Shown here piece after piece: positions 9,381 through 20,018 of a DNA stretch of 64,000 nucleotides; positions within the stretch are counted from its first letter, which is position 1; every line of letters begins with the position of its first letter. The DNA is from Spiroplasma clarkii (GTDB lineage Bacteria > Bacillota_I > Bacilli_A > Mycoplasmatales > Mycoplasmataceae), in contig NZ_CP024870.1 of the NCBI RefSeq assembly GCF_002795265.1, positions 744,001 through 808,000 on the forward strand, given 5' to 3'. The position numbers were made by a program, and so were the translations under genes. The notes below the pieces were generated by a model. The model saw nothing but the letters and a program-made list of their open reading frames with translations, was not told the origin of the DNA and did no database searches.

Positions 9381-10659
9381 TTGTTTTTTCCTTTCTGATG
9401 TTAACAACATCTAAGTCAATTACACCATCATGCAATTGAGCTGTTAATTTAGAATTTGCATTTAACTCTGTAACACTTCTTACAATTTTATTGTTATGCT
9501 TTAATATAGCAAATCCTTTTTCAAGTGGCTTAATTGGATTTAGCAAATCCAATTTCTCAATTTGATTGTTAATATTTTGTTGTGCTTCATTAAATTTTAA
9601 TTTTAATTGGCTAACTTGATTTTGTAACATTGTTGTTAGCGATGATTTAATGTTACCAAGTCTTGCTTGAACAATTTGATTTAATAACAAAAATAAGTTT
9701 TTGATATTATTTTTTAAAGCAATTAATTTATTTTCTAACTGAGCTTGCAGATTATTTTTTAAATTTATAATTTCTGTTCTCAGTAGAGTTAACTTGTTTT
9801 GTAAAATATTTGCTAACTGAGTTTGGGTATTATCCAAACTTTTATAAATTGCATTAATATCAGGTGTTGCATATTCTCCAGCAGCAGTTGGAGTTGAGGC
9901 ACGTTTGTCAGCAAGATAATCTGCAATGGTGACATCAGGTTCATGGCCAATCCCAGTTATGATAGGTATTTTTGATTCATGAATTGCATTAAGAACTGGT
10001 CATTCATTAAATGCTCAAAGATCTTCATAACTTCCTCCACCTCTTCCGACTATCAATACATCAAGCTTGTGAGAAAAATTATTTGCCATAATTATTTTAC
10101 TTGCAATATCTTTTGCTGCACCATCACCTTGAACTAAGGTTGGAAACAAATAAATATTTGCAACTTTGTAACGACGACGCATATTACTAATCAAATCTCT
10201 AACTGCATCACCAGTGGCTGCAGTGACAATCCCAATGTTGTTTGGAATTTTTGGGATTTGTTTTTTGTTGACTTCATCACATCAACCTTTTTCTTGAACT
10301 TCTCTTAATCTATTGTCATATTCAATTGCTAATGCTCCAACCCCATCAATTTGAAGATTGTTAACTACAAAAGTTATTTTACCTGATGGTTTATAATAAC
10401 TTATGTTTCCAATTGCAATGACTTCTGTTCCTTCACTGACATTTAAATTCATTATGATTGATGCTCGACTTTTTCAAATAGCACAATCAACTTTTGCTTC
10501 AGCATCCTTCAAAGAAAAATAAACATGACCTGACTTGTTGAAAGTTAGGTTAGCAACTTCACCTTTGACTGCTACATCTTTTAATGACCTTTCATTTTCT
10601 AAAACTTCTTTAATAAGATCACTAAATTCTGAAATTTTTATAAATTCTGTTACTTGCAA
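9373..10659 (-). CDS. xseA: Exodeoxyribonuclease VII large subunit
   Basis: An N-terminal OB fold (with [13 protein letters not shown]) is followed by the catalytic region with [15 protein letters not shown] and [16 protein letters not shown], and a long C-terminal coiled coil (~residues 280-390). At 428 aa it matches the family. I prefer TTG 10659, which sits 9 nt after AAGAAAGG; the alternative GTG 10668 touches that site directly. Third in the cluster nusB-(684-aa)-xseA-xseB. Confidence 0.92.
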
Positions 10660-10676
10660 ATTGATCACCTTTCTTG

Positions 10677-12731
10677 CTAGTAGACTAATTCAATATACTC
10701 AATTTTACTTATAGATAATTTTACTTTTAGATACACCAAGTAGTAAATCATAAATTCTTCTTTTGTAATTATTCCTGAATTTAATTTTTTTTCATAGGTT
10801 GAATAATTTTTTGAAATAAATTCACTTAACTCTTTAAAATCAGCTTGCGATATTTCAAACTTTGTTTCATTAATAATTTTGTCATCAACATCTGTTGAAC
10901 TGAATTTAATTTTTTTTGTATTAACAATAAACAGATGTTCAAATTTTTTAAAAACATTTTTATAGTCATCAAGTTTATAAACATAATCATCAATTTTTTC
11001 AATGTTATCATTATTTAAAACTGTTAACAAAAGTTCTGAATATTTTTGTTTGGAAAATAAATTTGTCTGAGTAATATTTTCAAAGTCAGTATCTGTATCA
11101 AGTTTATCAAGATCAAGTGTCTTGGTGATGGTTTGAGTTTCCTTTAAATTATCATTTTCAAAATTAATTGTTTTGGTTTTTTTTGTTGAAACCTCATCAA
11201 AGATACTATTAATTTTTTGAACAATCTCTGTATCATTTTTTTCATCATTGTTAAAATTATTTTCACTTGAAAATGTTTTGGTTTCAAAATTTTCATCACT
11301 ATTAATTTCAAAATCCTCAGAGTTATCAATTTCCTCATCATCAATTCCTTTGTTGAAGTCAATTGTTTTTGAGTATTGTTCTGCTAAGTTGTCATCAATT
11401 AATGAATTGGCATTATTGTATTTAGCTTCATTTCTTTTCAACACTTCATCAAAGTCCACAGTTTTTGATTCAAGGTCTGTAACTTCGCTATTTAACTGGA
11501 CAGTTTTGGTTGAAACTGTTTTTGAATTTTTAAGTTTGAACATTGTTTCAACAACCTCAGGTTCATCAAGGTCTGTGGTTCTCATTAAATCATTTTCAGT
11601 TGCCGGACTGTCATTGGCAATTTCATCTCAAAACATATTCAATGTATTTGTAGTATTGATTGGAATTTGTTGAGTTACTTCTGGTTTCTCTTCAACTTTT
11701 GGTTTTATTTTTTTCTTAACTTTTTCTTTTTGAACTGTTTTTTTATTTTCAAGAGGTTTGTTATTAATTAGTGAACGAGAAGTGTTGATTGAAGTTGGAG
11801 CTTCAATAACTTCTAATAAGTTATGAGGATCACCTTGAAAAACAACTGCTGTCTCAGTAAGAGTTCTAAAGTTTTTTTGAGAAATAAGATTAATCAAACT
11901 CAGGTCTTCATATTTTCCCACACTAATAACTGGAACATCATGAACTAAAAGATTGTTAAATATTTTGATGTCATTTAAAAAAGCTGTTTTATAATTTTTT
12001 TGAACATCAACATTGTTGTAATAAATTACCAAAGTTGTTGGATCTAATGACTTTAAAACTTTATTTTGAGTTTCTTCAGTTTGTCCTTTGACATAATTTG
12101 TTGGCATAATGTCAAAGCGTCCAAATGAATTTAAAATTATTCTTGAAAAATAATCATTTCACAAGATTTTGTAGTCTAATTTTAGCTTTAAAACTTCTTC
12201 ATTGGCTATTTCTGTAAAAATATTTTTATCAAATTTACTAAAATGTTTTGATAAGTTACTTTGTAAACGATACATTGAATCATAGTGTAGAATATTATCT
12301 TTAAAGAAATCAATGTAATACCAGTTAGTGTTACGAACCTTAACACCAACTTTGAATTTACGGTTAATTTGATTAACAAAATCCATGAATTGAGTGTCGG
12401 TTTTCTCAACCCTGGCTGCAGTAATTATTACAACATTTTTAATTTGTCTGTTTTTGATTTTTTGCTGAGCATAGTATAAATATTCATTAATTACTCCAAA
12501 ACTTTTTTCACTTAAAGATTTTTTGGCAAAGTCTATCATAAAACTTAGTAAATAAAAGTCACAAAAAGCTTCAGTTAATAGAGTTTTATAATCATACATT
12601 TCAATCCCGAGTTTAGTTCTTTCCAAATAGACATTAAATTCTTTCATTAGCAAATTATAAATTGTTTGAGAAACTTTAGCTTTATAATCATTTAATTGTT
12701 CTCTTAATATCTTTGTGTTTCTTACACTCAT
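10677..12731 (-). CDS. Unrecognised large acidic protein with repeated K-T-(I/V)-D-F motif, 684 aa
   Basis: Reading TGA as Trp joins three apparent fragments into one 684-aa protein starting at ATG 12731 (AAAGGTGGTGG upstream). Residues ~1-310 look folded: a helical N-terminus, then alternating strands and helices with VVIITAARVEK and TTLVIYYNNVDVQKN, reminiscent of a nucleotide-binding or Rossmann-like region, but I recognise no motif. Residues ~315-380 are Lys/Pro-rich; ~385-545 are acidic and contain repeats such as SKTVDFDE, SKTIDFNK and TKTINFEN; the C-terminal ~130 residues look folded again. It lies between nusB (13-nt gap) and xseA (17-nt gap), so it is probably cotranscribed with both. 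Confidence 0.82.
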
Positions 12732-12744
12732 TTTTCCACCACCT

Positions 12745-13146
12745 TTATTCAATTTTATCTAAAACAGCATTTAAAAATGCAGTATCTCAACTTGGCAAGA
12801 ATTCTCGCACCATGTCAATACTTTCATTAACTACAATTGCTTTACTTGTGATCTTTTGAGTTATTTCATAGCTACCATTAATCAAAATTGCTTTGATAAT
12901 ATTGGGGAGACGTTCCCAAGTTCAATTTTCACTAATTAAAGGTTTCACTGCTTCTTGAATTTCAACAAAATGATCTAGTACCTTCATGATGAAGTTACTC
13001 ATATCATCACTGTTTTCTTCAAATTGTGTTCCATCTAATACCTCTTGTTTTAACTTGGTTAAATCCTCATCAACAATGTATAACTTATACAAGATTTGTA
13101 CACAATACCTTCTTCTAGTTTTTAAATAGCTAACTGTTTTTTCCAT
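12745..13146 (-). CDS. nusB: Transcription antitermination factor NusB
   Basis: A small all-helical RNA-binding protein that helps antitermination on rRNA operons. The 133-aa length fits. The C-terminal signature reads VVNESIDMVREF followed by AFLNAVLDKI, as in the family. The start ATG 13146 follows AAAAAAGGAA. TGA-Trp codons near 12919 join the two halves. It is first in the nusB-xseB cluster. Confidence 0.9.
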
Positions 13147-13225
13147 AAGTAAATTCCTTTTTTTGAAGTTATCCTTCTTATTATAACAAAATATTTACAA
13201 TCACCAAGAAACAACCCTTGTAAAT

Positions 13226-13258
13226 TAAAAAATTCTCATATATTTATGAGAATTTTTG
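13226..13258 (-). terminator. Terminator of the 13271 lipoprotein gene
   Basis: AAAAATTCTCAT (13228-13239) pairs with ATGAGAATTTTT (13246-13257) around a 6-nt loop. It sits just past the lipoprotein stop and also separates it from nusB. Confidence 0.8.
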
Positions 13259-13270
13259 CTTAACTATAAT

Positions 13271-14269
13271 TTATTGATTACTAGCTTCTTCTGGAGTTCC
13301 TGGATTTTCTGGTGGAGTTGGGGTTGGTGTAACTCCATCTGTGATTTTAATTTTTGTTAAACTTCTTAAAGTAACGTTAACTCCAAACAGTTTAAAGTCT
13401 TTAATAGTTGATGAACCACCCTCAATTTTTTCAAGTTTTCCTTCATTACCAGTAACAAAAGTTAATTTTTCATCCTTATTTTTAAAGGGATTCATCAAGT
13501 AACTAATAAGGTTTGAGATATTAAGTGCTTGATAGTTTAAAACAAAGTTTGATGCTGACACTTGTGAGTAAATTTGATTAACATAAACTGAGTAGTTAGA
13601 ATTTTTGATTTGTGTTAATAGTGATTGATATGCAATTGCTTGAAGTTCTGCAGTTGTCATTTCTGTTTTATTTACTTTGCTTTGATCTAACCATAATGTG
13701 TCACTAGCTAATTCTACAAATTTAGTTAGAGGTGTATCAACTTCAATTGTTTTATTATCAACGTTTAGTTTTGTTGAAAATGCTTCTTGAGCAGTTAAGT
13801 TAAATTCTAAATCATTTGTTGAGTTGCTGCCACTTGTAATTTTAAATGTTCCTGAAATTCTAGCAGCACCCTTATGTTTGGCAATTAAATTGTCAAAAAA
13901 ACTATTCATTTCTGCCTCATCACTAGGAACTTCAATTCCTTCAAATTTATATGAAAAACTTAAATCTCCTGAATTAAACACTTCTTCTCATTTTTCAAAA
14001 TTGCTAAGTCTAAAACTAATTAAGTTACTTAATTGGTGTTCTAACTTAGTTTTACTACTTAATCCGCCATCAGAGTCAGTACCAAAGTAATTCCCATTTA
14101 GTATCAAGTTTAATGGTACATTATTGATTAATGAATTTGTCCAAATACTATTAAGTGACGAAATATTTGAATATTCAGAACCCAATGTTCTGGTATTACA
14201 TGCAACAACTGTGGTTGTTGAAGTTGCAATTAAACTAGCTCCTGCTAATAATCCTAATAATTTTTTCAT
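13271..14269 (-). CDS. Lipoprotein, 332 aa
   Basis: The signal sequence (MKKLLGLLAGASL) ends in lipobox VVAC with Cys24, so the mature protein should be lipid-anchored and face outward. The mature part is Ser/Thr/Asn-rich and beta-prone and ends in a Pro/Thr-rich tail (TPTPTPPENPG). No family is recognised. The start ATG 14269 follows AAAGGGGAAA; an upstream in-frame ATG would spoil the signal peptide. A TGA-Trp at 13985 joins both halves. It is monocistronic and divergent from the 14336 gene. Confidence 0.88.
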
Positions 14270-14335
14270 TTTTATATTTCCCCTTTGCAGTTCCCTCTGC
14301 ACTAATATATACTAATTATATAGGAGATTTTGTAT

Positions 14336-14758
14336 ATGAGCGCAGCTTTTTTTGATAATTCTGATGAATTAAATACCCTATTTCACTTACTTGGTGATGC
14401 TGAAAAGCCCAAATATAGTTCAAAAGAAATAGATGGATTTTGTGAAGATATTTTAATAAACTTCAATAATTTATTAGAAATTTCAACCTGCTTTGAGATT
14501 TTACAAGCAGATTGCCTAAATAGATACAAGCTAAATTTTTCTCAGGTTTTTGAGGCTGAGGACATTAATTTAAATGAAATGCCAAATTATCAAACAAATT
14601 CAGTTTTGTGACATAACTTCATTAAAACAAGTTTTTTAATGGTTAGCGCCAATCAAGATTCATTAAATTTAATCTCACCCAAACTTGTAACAAATTTTTT
14701 AAATATTGCAAAGAAACTTGATGAAGCTTTGCAACTTAAGTTGCATTTGTACAAATAA
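14336..14758 (+). CDS. Unrecognised small helical protein, 140 aa
   Basis: The start ATG 14336 lies 8 nt after AGGAGA. One TGA-Trp occurs near 14609. The sequence is mostly helical and soluble with no signal peptide. It contains FHLLGDAEKPKYSS near the start and no motif I know. It is convergent with nfo; only a weak hairpin (ATAAAAG/CTTTTAT, 14754-14780) lies between the stops. Confidence 0.75.
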
Positions 14759-14769
14759 AAGTAAGGTAA

Positions 14770-15669
14770 TTATCTTTTATCTTTAAAAACATCTGCAAAT
14801 TTTTTAGCTTTTAGCATAGTAATTTCTGCAGCATATGGAGTTGAATTATCATTTAATCATGGTGTTTCTAAAATTATTGGTATCTCACTAAAAATAGGAT
14901 TATGAACAATTTCACAAAGTGCATCAAAACCAATATAACCATAACCAATGTTTTCATGTCTATCTTTATGAGCATTAATGGGGTTTTTTGAATCATTTAA
15001 GTGAATGGCAAATAGTTTATCCAAACCTATTAACTTATCAAACTCGACTACCACTTGGTTGAAATTGTTTTTAATATCATAACCTGCATCATGTAAGTGG
15101 CATGTGTCAAAGCACACTCCCACCATTTCTTTTTTTTCAACCTGATCTAAAACAATTTTTAATTCTTCAAAACTAATACAAACTTCAGTACCTTTACCAC
15201 TCATAGTTTCTAAGGCAATTTTTACTTTAGAGTTTGGTAAAGCTTGGTAAACTTGGTTAATTCCTTTGGCTACTGAATTTAGTGCTAAAGTACGGTCTCC
15301 ACCAACTGCAGCTCCTGGATGTAAAACTACTGTGTGAACACCAATTTCTTCAAGTCTAATTAACTCTTCTTTTAATAATCTAACCCCCAACTCAAAAGTT
15401 TCAGGCTTAATTGTGTTGGCTAAATTAATAATGTAAGGACCATGACAAATTACTTTGTTGATATCAAGTTCATTTTCAATTAAAATTTGTTGGAATTTTT
15501 CAATATTTAGTTTTGAAGTGGCTGCTCTAATTGAGTTTTGTGGTGCTCCTGTATAAAACATTAAAGTATTTGCACCATTTTTTATTGCAGTTAGAGCACT
15601 TCCAACCAAATAATCTTCTTTCGCACTCATACTAACATGACTACCTAAATAAAAATTAGTTTTTTTCAT
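14770..15669 (-). CDS. nfo: Endonuclease IV (AP endonuclease)
   Basis: Cleaves DNA at abasic sites in base excision repair, using a cluster of three metal ions. Visible family motifs are GSHVSMS near the N-terminus, ICHGPYIINLA, VLHPGAAVGG, CFDTCHLHDAGYD, AIHLNDSKNP with HKDRHENIGYGYIG, and IILETP. The length of 299 aa is normal. The start ATG 15669 overlaps the end of ribF by 14 nt; the ribosome site (AAAGG) lies inside ribF. Last gene of a five-gene cluster. Confidence 0.95.
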
Positions 15670-16552
15670 AATTATTAAATACCTTTCTGACCTGGTGAAC
15701 ATCTTCACATAAGGTTTTTTTTAAATCTTCTAGCTGAGTAAATTTGATTGGTTCTCTAATTTTTGCAATGACTTTCACATCAACTTTTCTATCATACACT
15801 TCTTGATCAAAATCTAATAAGTTAATTTCAAAAACCTCTTGGTCAAGTTCGTTTTTTCAATAAAATCCTGCCCCCTTCAATAAGGAGTCAACCCCAGTAA
15901 TTTTGACTTGACAAGCATAAACTCCATCATTTAATGGTAGTCTTTGAGGAGTTAATAAGTTTATTGTAGGAAAACCAAGTTGTCTACCTAGTTTTTTACC
16001 ATGACTTACTAGAGCACTAAAACAAAAATCTAATCCAGAATGTTCTTTAAATTCTTTAAATTGTGCTTGTGCTAATAGGTCTATTAATAATATTGGAGTT
16101 GGTTTTGTTTGAAAATCCCCAACAATTTGACAAGACTCTTTTCAAAAGGATTTGCAAAAAAGTGTATTTAATCTCTGACAAACTCTGTCTTGAAAATTAT
16201 CTGCTACCATAATTTTTTTTAAATTTAAAGAATTTGCTAGATCTTGATAAATTTCATTATCTTCTAACTTTGCAAACATTGGGTTTATAGCATAAAAAAT
16301 TACTAAATCTACTTGAACTTTACTAGCAAGTATTTTGATATTTTCTTGATTTCACAGACCAGGATTGTAATATGAGTCAAAAGGCACCAATAAAGTTGTT
16401 TGCAAATTATTTTTTTTAGCAAATTCCTTTAGTGTTCTAATTTGTTCATCTTCAAAAGCAGTTCAATTTTCAAAATCTGCAAGTAATGCTACACTTGGTT
16501 GAAATTCAACATTAATTGTCGTTGAATTGTTATAAGTAAAAAAAGTAGTCAT
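15656..16552 (-). CDS. ribF: RibF-type riboflavin kinase with degenerate FAD-synthetase half
   Basis: The C-terminal half is a riboflavin kinase (riboflavin to FMN): LGRQLGFPT (188-196) and LNDGVYACQV (208-217) are the flavokinase motifs. The N-terminal half aligns in length with the FAD-synthetase (adenylyltransferase) domain but lacks its hallmarks: where GxFDGxHxGH is expected the protein has ADFENWTAFEDEQ (25-37), and the S-S-T-R-I-R motif is replaced near 151-157 (PTPILLI). So FMN synthesis is likely, FAD synthesis doubtful. Total 298 aa; many TGA-Trp codons. It overlaps nfo and follows a 91-aa gene. Confidence 0.85.
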
Positions 16553-16595
16553 CAATTTACCCCTATTCTATGCAAGCAATGCTAAAAAATGATAA

Positions 16596-16871
16596 TTAAT
16601 AGTTTTCATTGAATGTTGCTTTATAATCTAGTTCTGCTTTTCTAAAGTCAAATTTTGGTTGGACTCTGTGACGAAATATCTTATATTGTTCTGTTGATTC
16701 AAACCAAAATTGTCTTCAACACCCAGGTTTAATGCATTTGTAAATGTTATCTCTAAGATCTAATGCAATTTTATTGTGTGCACAATTCATAAATGGAATG
16801 TCAAAGTAAATACGGTTCAGTGTTACCTCTAAATCTTTACCTATTTTAAATATTTTTTTATTGTTGTTCAT
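16596..16871 (-). CDS. Small Cys/His-containing protein, 91 aa
   Basis: The start ATG 16871 follows AAGGGGGAAA. Residues ~30-51 hold Cys and His in the order C-x-H, then C-x4-C, possibly a small zinc site. The rest is basic and aromatic (RQFWFESTEQYKIF). A TGA-Trp follows the second Cys pair. I do not recognise the family. It is the third gene in a - strand cluster with two small genes upstream and ribF downstream. Confidence 0.7.
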
Positions 16872-16900
16872 TGTTATTTCCCCCTTGATCTTGATTTGGT

Positions 16901-17200
16901 TTATTTTTTTAATTCTTCAATTTTTTGTTCAATAAACTTAATTTCAAGTTCTAAATATAATTCATTTGATTTAAGCTCGATTAACTCATCACCTAAACCA
17001 GTGCTGATTTTCCTTTTATTAACCATTCCATTAAAGATAAATAAACCAAATAATGGAATGACCAAAACTCATCAACATGGTTTTTTGATTTTGCGTTCAA
17101 TTTTTTTGATGTCCTCTCTAAAAGTTTTTAATCTTGCAGTTAGATTTGCTTTTTCAGAGTTTAATTGTGTTGCATCCATTTTTAAATATTTTTTAAACAT
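16901..17200 (-). CDS. Small coiled-coil protein with one hydrophobic segment, 99 aa
   Basis: The start ATG 17200 follows a perfect AGGAG. A charged helix (residues ~10-40) leads into a short hydrophobic stretch WWVLVIPLFGLFIF (~43-56), then a second charged helix to the end. The pattern is of a membrane-tethered coiled coil. It starts 9 nt after the preceding gene's stop, so the two are coupled. Function unknown. Confidence 0.75.
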
Positions 17201-17209
17201 AATTAACTC

Positions 17210-17890
17210 CTACTTTCTTAAATCTAACAAAATTTGGTTAATCAAATTGTCCATTGACTGAAAGACAATTTTAACTTCATTTGAATGTGCTAGAAATTCT
17301 TTTTTGCGTTCTTCAATTCCCACACCTTCAAGTGAAGCATAAATATTTTTTGTATCTTGTAAGAAAATAACTAGTTGTTCCATTGCTTCTAATTTTATAA
17401 CAAAATCTTCTGCTAGTTCAATTTCAAGAACAAGATTTTTTAATGAAAGATAAAATTTTTCATTTCAGTCATTTACTTCATAGGTTTGTAAAATTTCTAA
17501 ATAATTTTTAACATATAAATCAATTTGCTTGGTAAAAAAATGTGCCACATAATCAATATATAAACCTAAATCATCTTGTAAAGCTAAATCTTTAACTTCT
17601 AAGCAATATTTTAGTCACTCTTGTTCAGTAATGTAAAAATAGTTGTAGCGTTGAATTAGTAAAGTTAGCATAATACTTAAATCAAATTGCTCAGCACTAA
17701 GATTATTTTCAAAAATTGTCTTAATACCTTCATATAATACTTTAATGTCTTGAGATTTTGCTAAATTTAGTAATTGATTTTTGTCAGAATCAGAAATATT
17801 GAATTCACCTGCTCCTAGCAATTTTTTAACATCAGCCTTATAAAATTCGAATACCAAGTTTTTAAGATCTATTTTTTCTTGTAATTTCAT
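17210..17890 (-). CDS. Unrecognised helical protein, 226 aa
   Basis: First gene of the - strand cluster that ends in ribF-nfo. The start ATG 17890 follows AAAGGGGG. The protein is soluble, helical and Leu/Glu/Asp-rich, with no motif I recognise; one TGA-Trp near 17614 and another later extend it to TAG 17210. Its promoter should lie in the divergent gap shared with plsY. Confidence 0.78.
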
Positions 17891-18008
17891 ATTTGGACCC
17901 CCTTTATTTTTTTGATGCTTTTACATTATTTTACACCATTTTTTCTTGCATAGGGACAACTAAATGTAGTATTATTAAAAATGAACAGGCAATGAAAGGC
18001 GTGGAATT

Positions 18009-18851
18009 ATGTGAATAATTGGAACAATACTAACCTCTATTTTAGGTTATTTTTTAGGAAGTGTTTCATTTTCAATTGTGGTTGTTAGATGAAAATCGCA
18101 ACAAGATATTAGAGAATTTGGTAGCAAAAATGCAGGAGCTACTAATGCTAGTCGAATGATTGGCAAAAAATGAGGATTGGCAATAATGTTTATGGATGCA
18201 GGAAAAATTCTGCTCACAGTTTTAATTGCATTTTTAATTTCGTTAATCCCTCACCAAGCATTTAATCAAACAAGTTATTTTATACCATGTCTTTTTACAT
18301 TAATTGGACATTGCTACCCAATTTATTATAAATTTAGAGGCGGAAAAGCAGTAAGTTGTTTAATTGGTCTTTTATTTGTAACAAACTGAATTTTATTTTT
18401 AGCATTCACCTTGGTGTGATTTAGTTTAATTTTTATTTTCCGTCGTGTTAGTGTTTCAAGTATTTTTGGAGCCATTGTGGTTATGATTTTGATTTGACTA
18501 CCCCCATTATCATTATTAACTTTTGCAGATTTAAATTCAAAAACTTATTTTGACTATAATGGGTTTGAATTCTTTACAACTTTAAAATCCACTGCTAATT
18601 GAGAAATTGCTATGCCATTTAATGCTCTCCACAAGATTCCCAATAAATCATCAAATGCTAATTTTTTTGATAGTTTCTTTGTAATTCAAATTATAATGAC
18701 CATAAGTGTTGTGATTTTAATTTTTAAACACAGACAAAACATTGTGAGACTTATTAAAAAAACTGAGCCCCCTTTCTTTGAATTTAAAAAGCAAAAATCC
18801 ACAACAAATGATCTTGAGCAAAAAATTAGTCCAACTAAGAAAACCAATTAG
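18009..18851 (+). CDS. plsY: Acyl-phosphate glycerol-3-phosphate acyltransferase
   Basis: Membrane enzyme that transfers acyl groups from acyl-phosphate to glycerol-3-phosphate, the first step of phospholipid synthesis. Motifs: FLGSVSFS, FGSKNAGATNASR and GHCYPIYYKFRGGKAV, corresponding to the family's three conserved loops. Multiple transmembrane helices are visible. At 280 aa it is longer than the ~200-aa bacterial norm because of a middle loop and a charged C-terminal tail. The start ATG 18009 is followed at once by TGA-Trp. A terminator follows. Confidence 0.92.
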
Positions 18852-18888
18852 GTTTTATGCATATTTTAAGAAATTTGATAAATATATT

Positions 18889-18911
18889 TCAAGAAGATTT
18901 CTTGATTTTTT
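18889..18911 (+). terminator. Terminator of plsY
   Basis: TCAAGAA pairs with TTCTTGA around a GAT loop and is followed by six Ts. Confidence 0.65.
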
Positions 18912-18942
18912 ATTTTGCAAAAAAATATTAATTTTTTTATTG

Positions 18943-18948
18943 TATAAT
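18943..18948 (+). promoter_or_regulatory. Probable -10 box of guaC
   Basis: TATAAT preceded by TTG lies 22 nt before the guaC start. A TTGCAA lies upstream at 18915 but the 22-nt spacing is long. The leader is too short to hold a riboswitch. Confidence 0.45.
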
Positions 18949-18970
18949 TTCAAAGGATTGGAGAAGTATT

Positions 18971-19933
18971 ATGTACGCATTTGATTATGAAGACATTCAA
19001 TTAGTACCAAGTATGTGTATTGTGAATTCAAGAACTGAGTGTAACACAACTGTTAAGTTAGGTAATCACACCTTTTTGATGCCAGTAGTTCCCGCAAATA
19101 TGGCATCAGTTATTAATGAAGAATTATGTGAAAAATTAGCTAAAGAAAATTACTTTTATGTTATGCACAGATTTAATGTAGATAATATTAAATTTGTTAA
19201 AAAAATGAAAGCCCAAGGTTTAATAGCCTCAATTTCAGTTGGAGTTAAAGCTGCTGATTTTAAGTTAATTGAAGACTTAACTCAACAAAACTTAATTCCT
19301 GAATACATCACAATTGATATAGCTCATGGTCATTCACTGAATGTCAAAAATATGATAGAACACATCAAAAAACATATGCAATACAAAACTTTTGTTATTG
19401 CAGGAAATGTTGGAACCCCTTATGCAGTAAGAGATTTAGAATATTGAGGTGCAGATGCCACAAAAGTTGGAGTTGGTCCTGGTAAAGTTTGCATTACTAA
19501 ATTAAAAACTGGTTTTGGAACTGGAGGTTGACAATTAGGAGCAATAAAATGATGTAGTGCTGCCGCTAATAAACCAATTATTGCAGATGGTGGATTAAGA
19601 GTTAATGGAGACATTGCCAAATCAATTCGTTTTGGAGCTACTATGTGTATGATTGGTAGTTTATTTGCAGCCCATGAAGAATCACCAGGTAAAAATGTGC
19701 TAGTTGATGATGTTATGTTTAAAGAGTACTATGGAAGTGCTAGTGAATATAACAAGGGTGAAAAACGTTATGTTGAAGGAAAAAAAGAACTAATCAAAGT
19801 TAGAGGTAAACTAATGGATACTTATAAAGAAATGAGAGAGGATTTACAATCATCAATCTCATATTCAGGTGGTAAAAAAGTTAGTGATATCAAAAAAGTT
19901 GATTATGTAATTTTAAAAACAAGTAACTTCTAA
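18971..19933 (+). CDS. guaC: GMP reductase
   Basis: Converts GMP to IMP with NADPH in purine salvage. The IMPDH/GMPR barrel is visible: [12 protein letters not shown] at the start, [18 protein letters not shown], then [19 protein letters not shown], whose Cys174 is the expected catalytic cysteine, and [17 protein letters not shown]. The 320-aa length and absence of CBS domains favour GMP reductase over IMP dehydrogenase. The start ATG follows GGATTGGAGAAG. Monocistronic between two terminators. Confidence 0.92.
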
Positions 19934-19941
19934 GAATCATT

Positions 19942-19973
19942 AAAAAAACTCCCTAAATTGTTGGAGTTTTTTT
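19942..19973 (+). terminator. Terminator of guaC
   Basis: AAAAAACTCC pairs with GGAGTTTTTT (19943-19952 with 19963-19972). Confidence 0.85.
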
Positions 19974-20018
19974 GTATTTGAATAATGTTTGTAAATAATA
20001 ACAGTTGACAAGTCATTG

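Noticed and set aside
11248-11673. 141-codon plus-strand frame rich in Ser/Leu
   Set aside because: Lies opposite the 684-aa gene; Ser/Leu-rich antisense of an Asp/Glu/Asn-rich protein, without ribosome site.
16896-17261. 121-codon plus-strand frame
   Set aside because: Antisense to the 99-aa coiled-coil gene, which has a perfect AGGAG site, and to the end of its neighbour.
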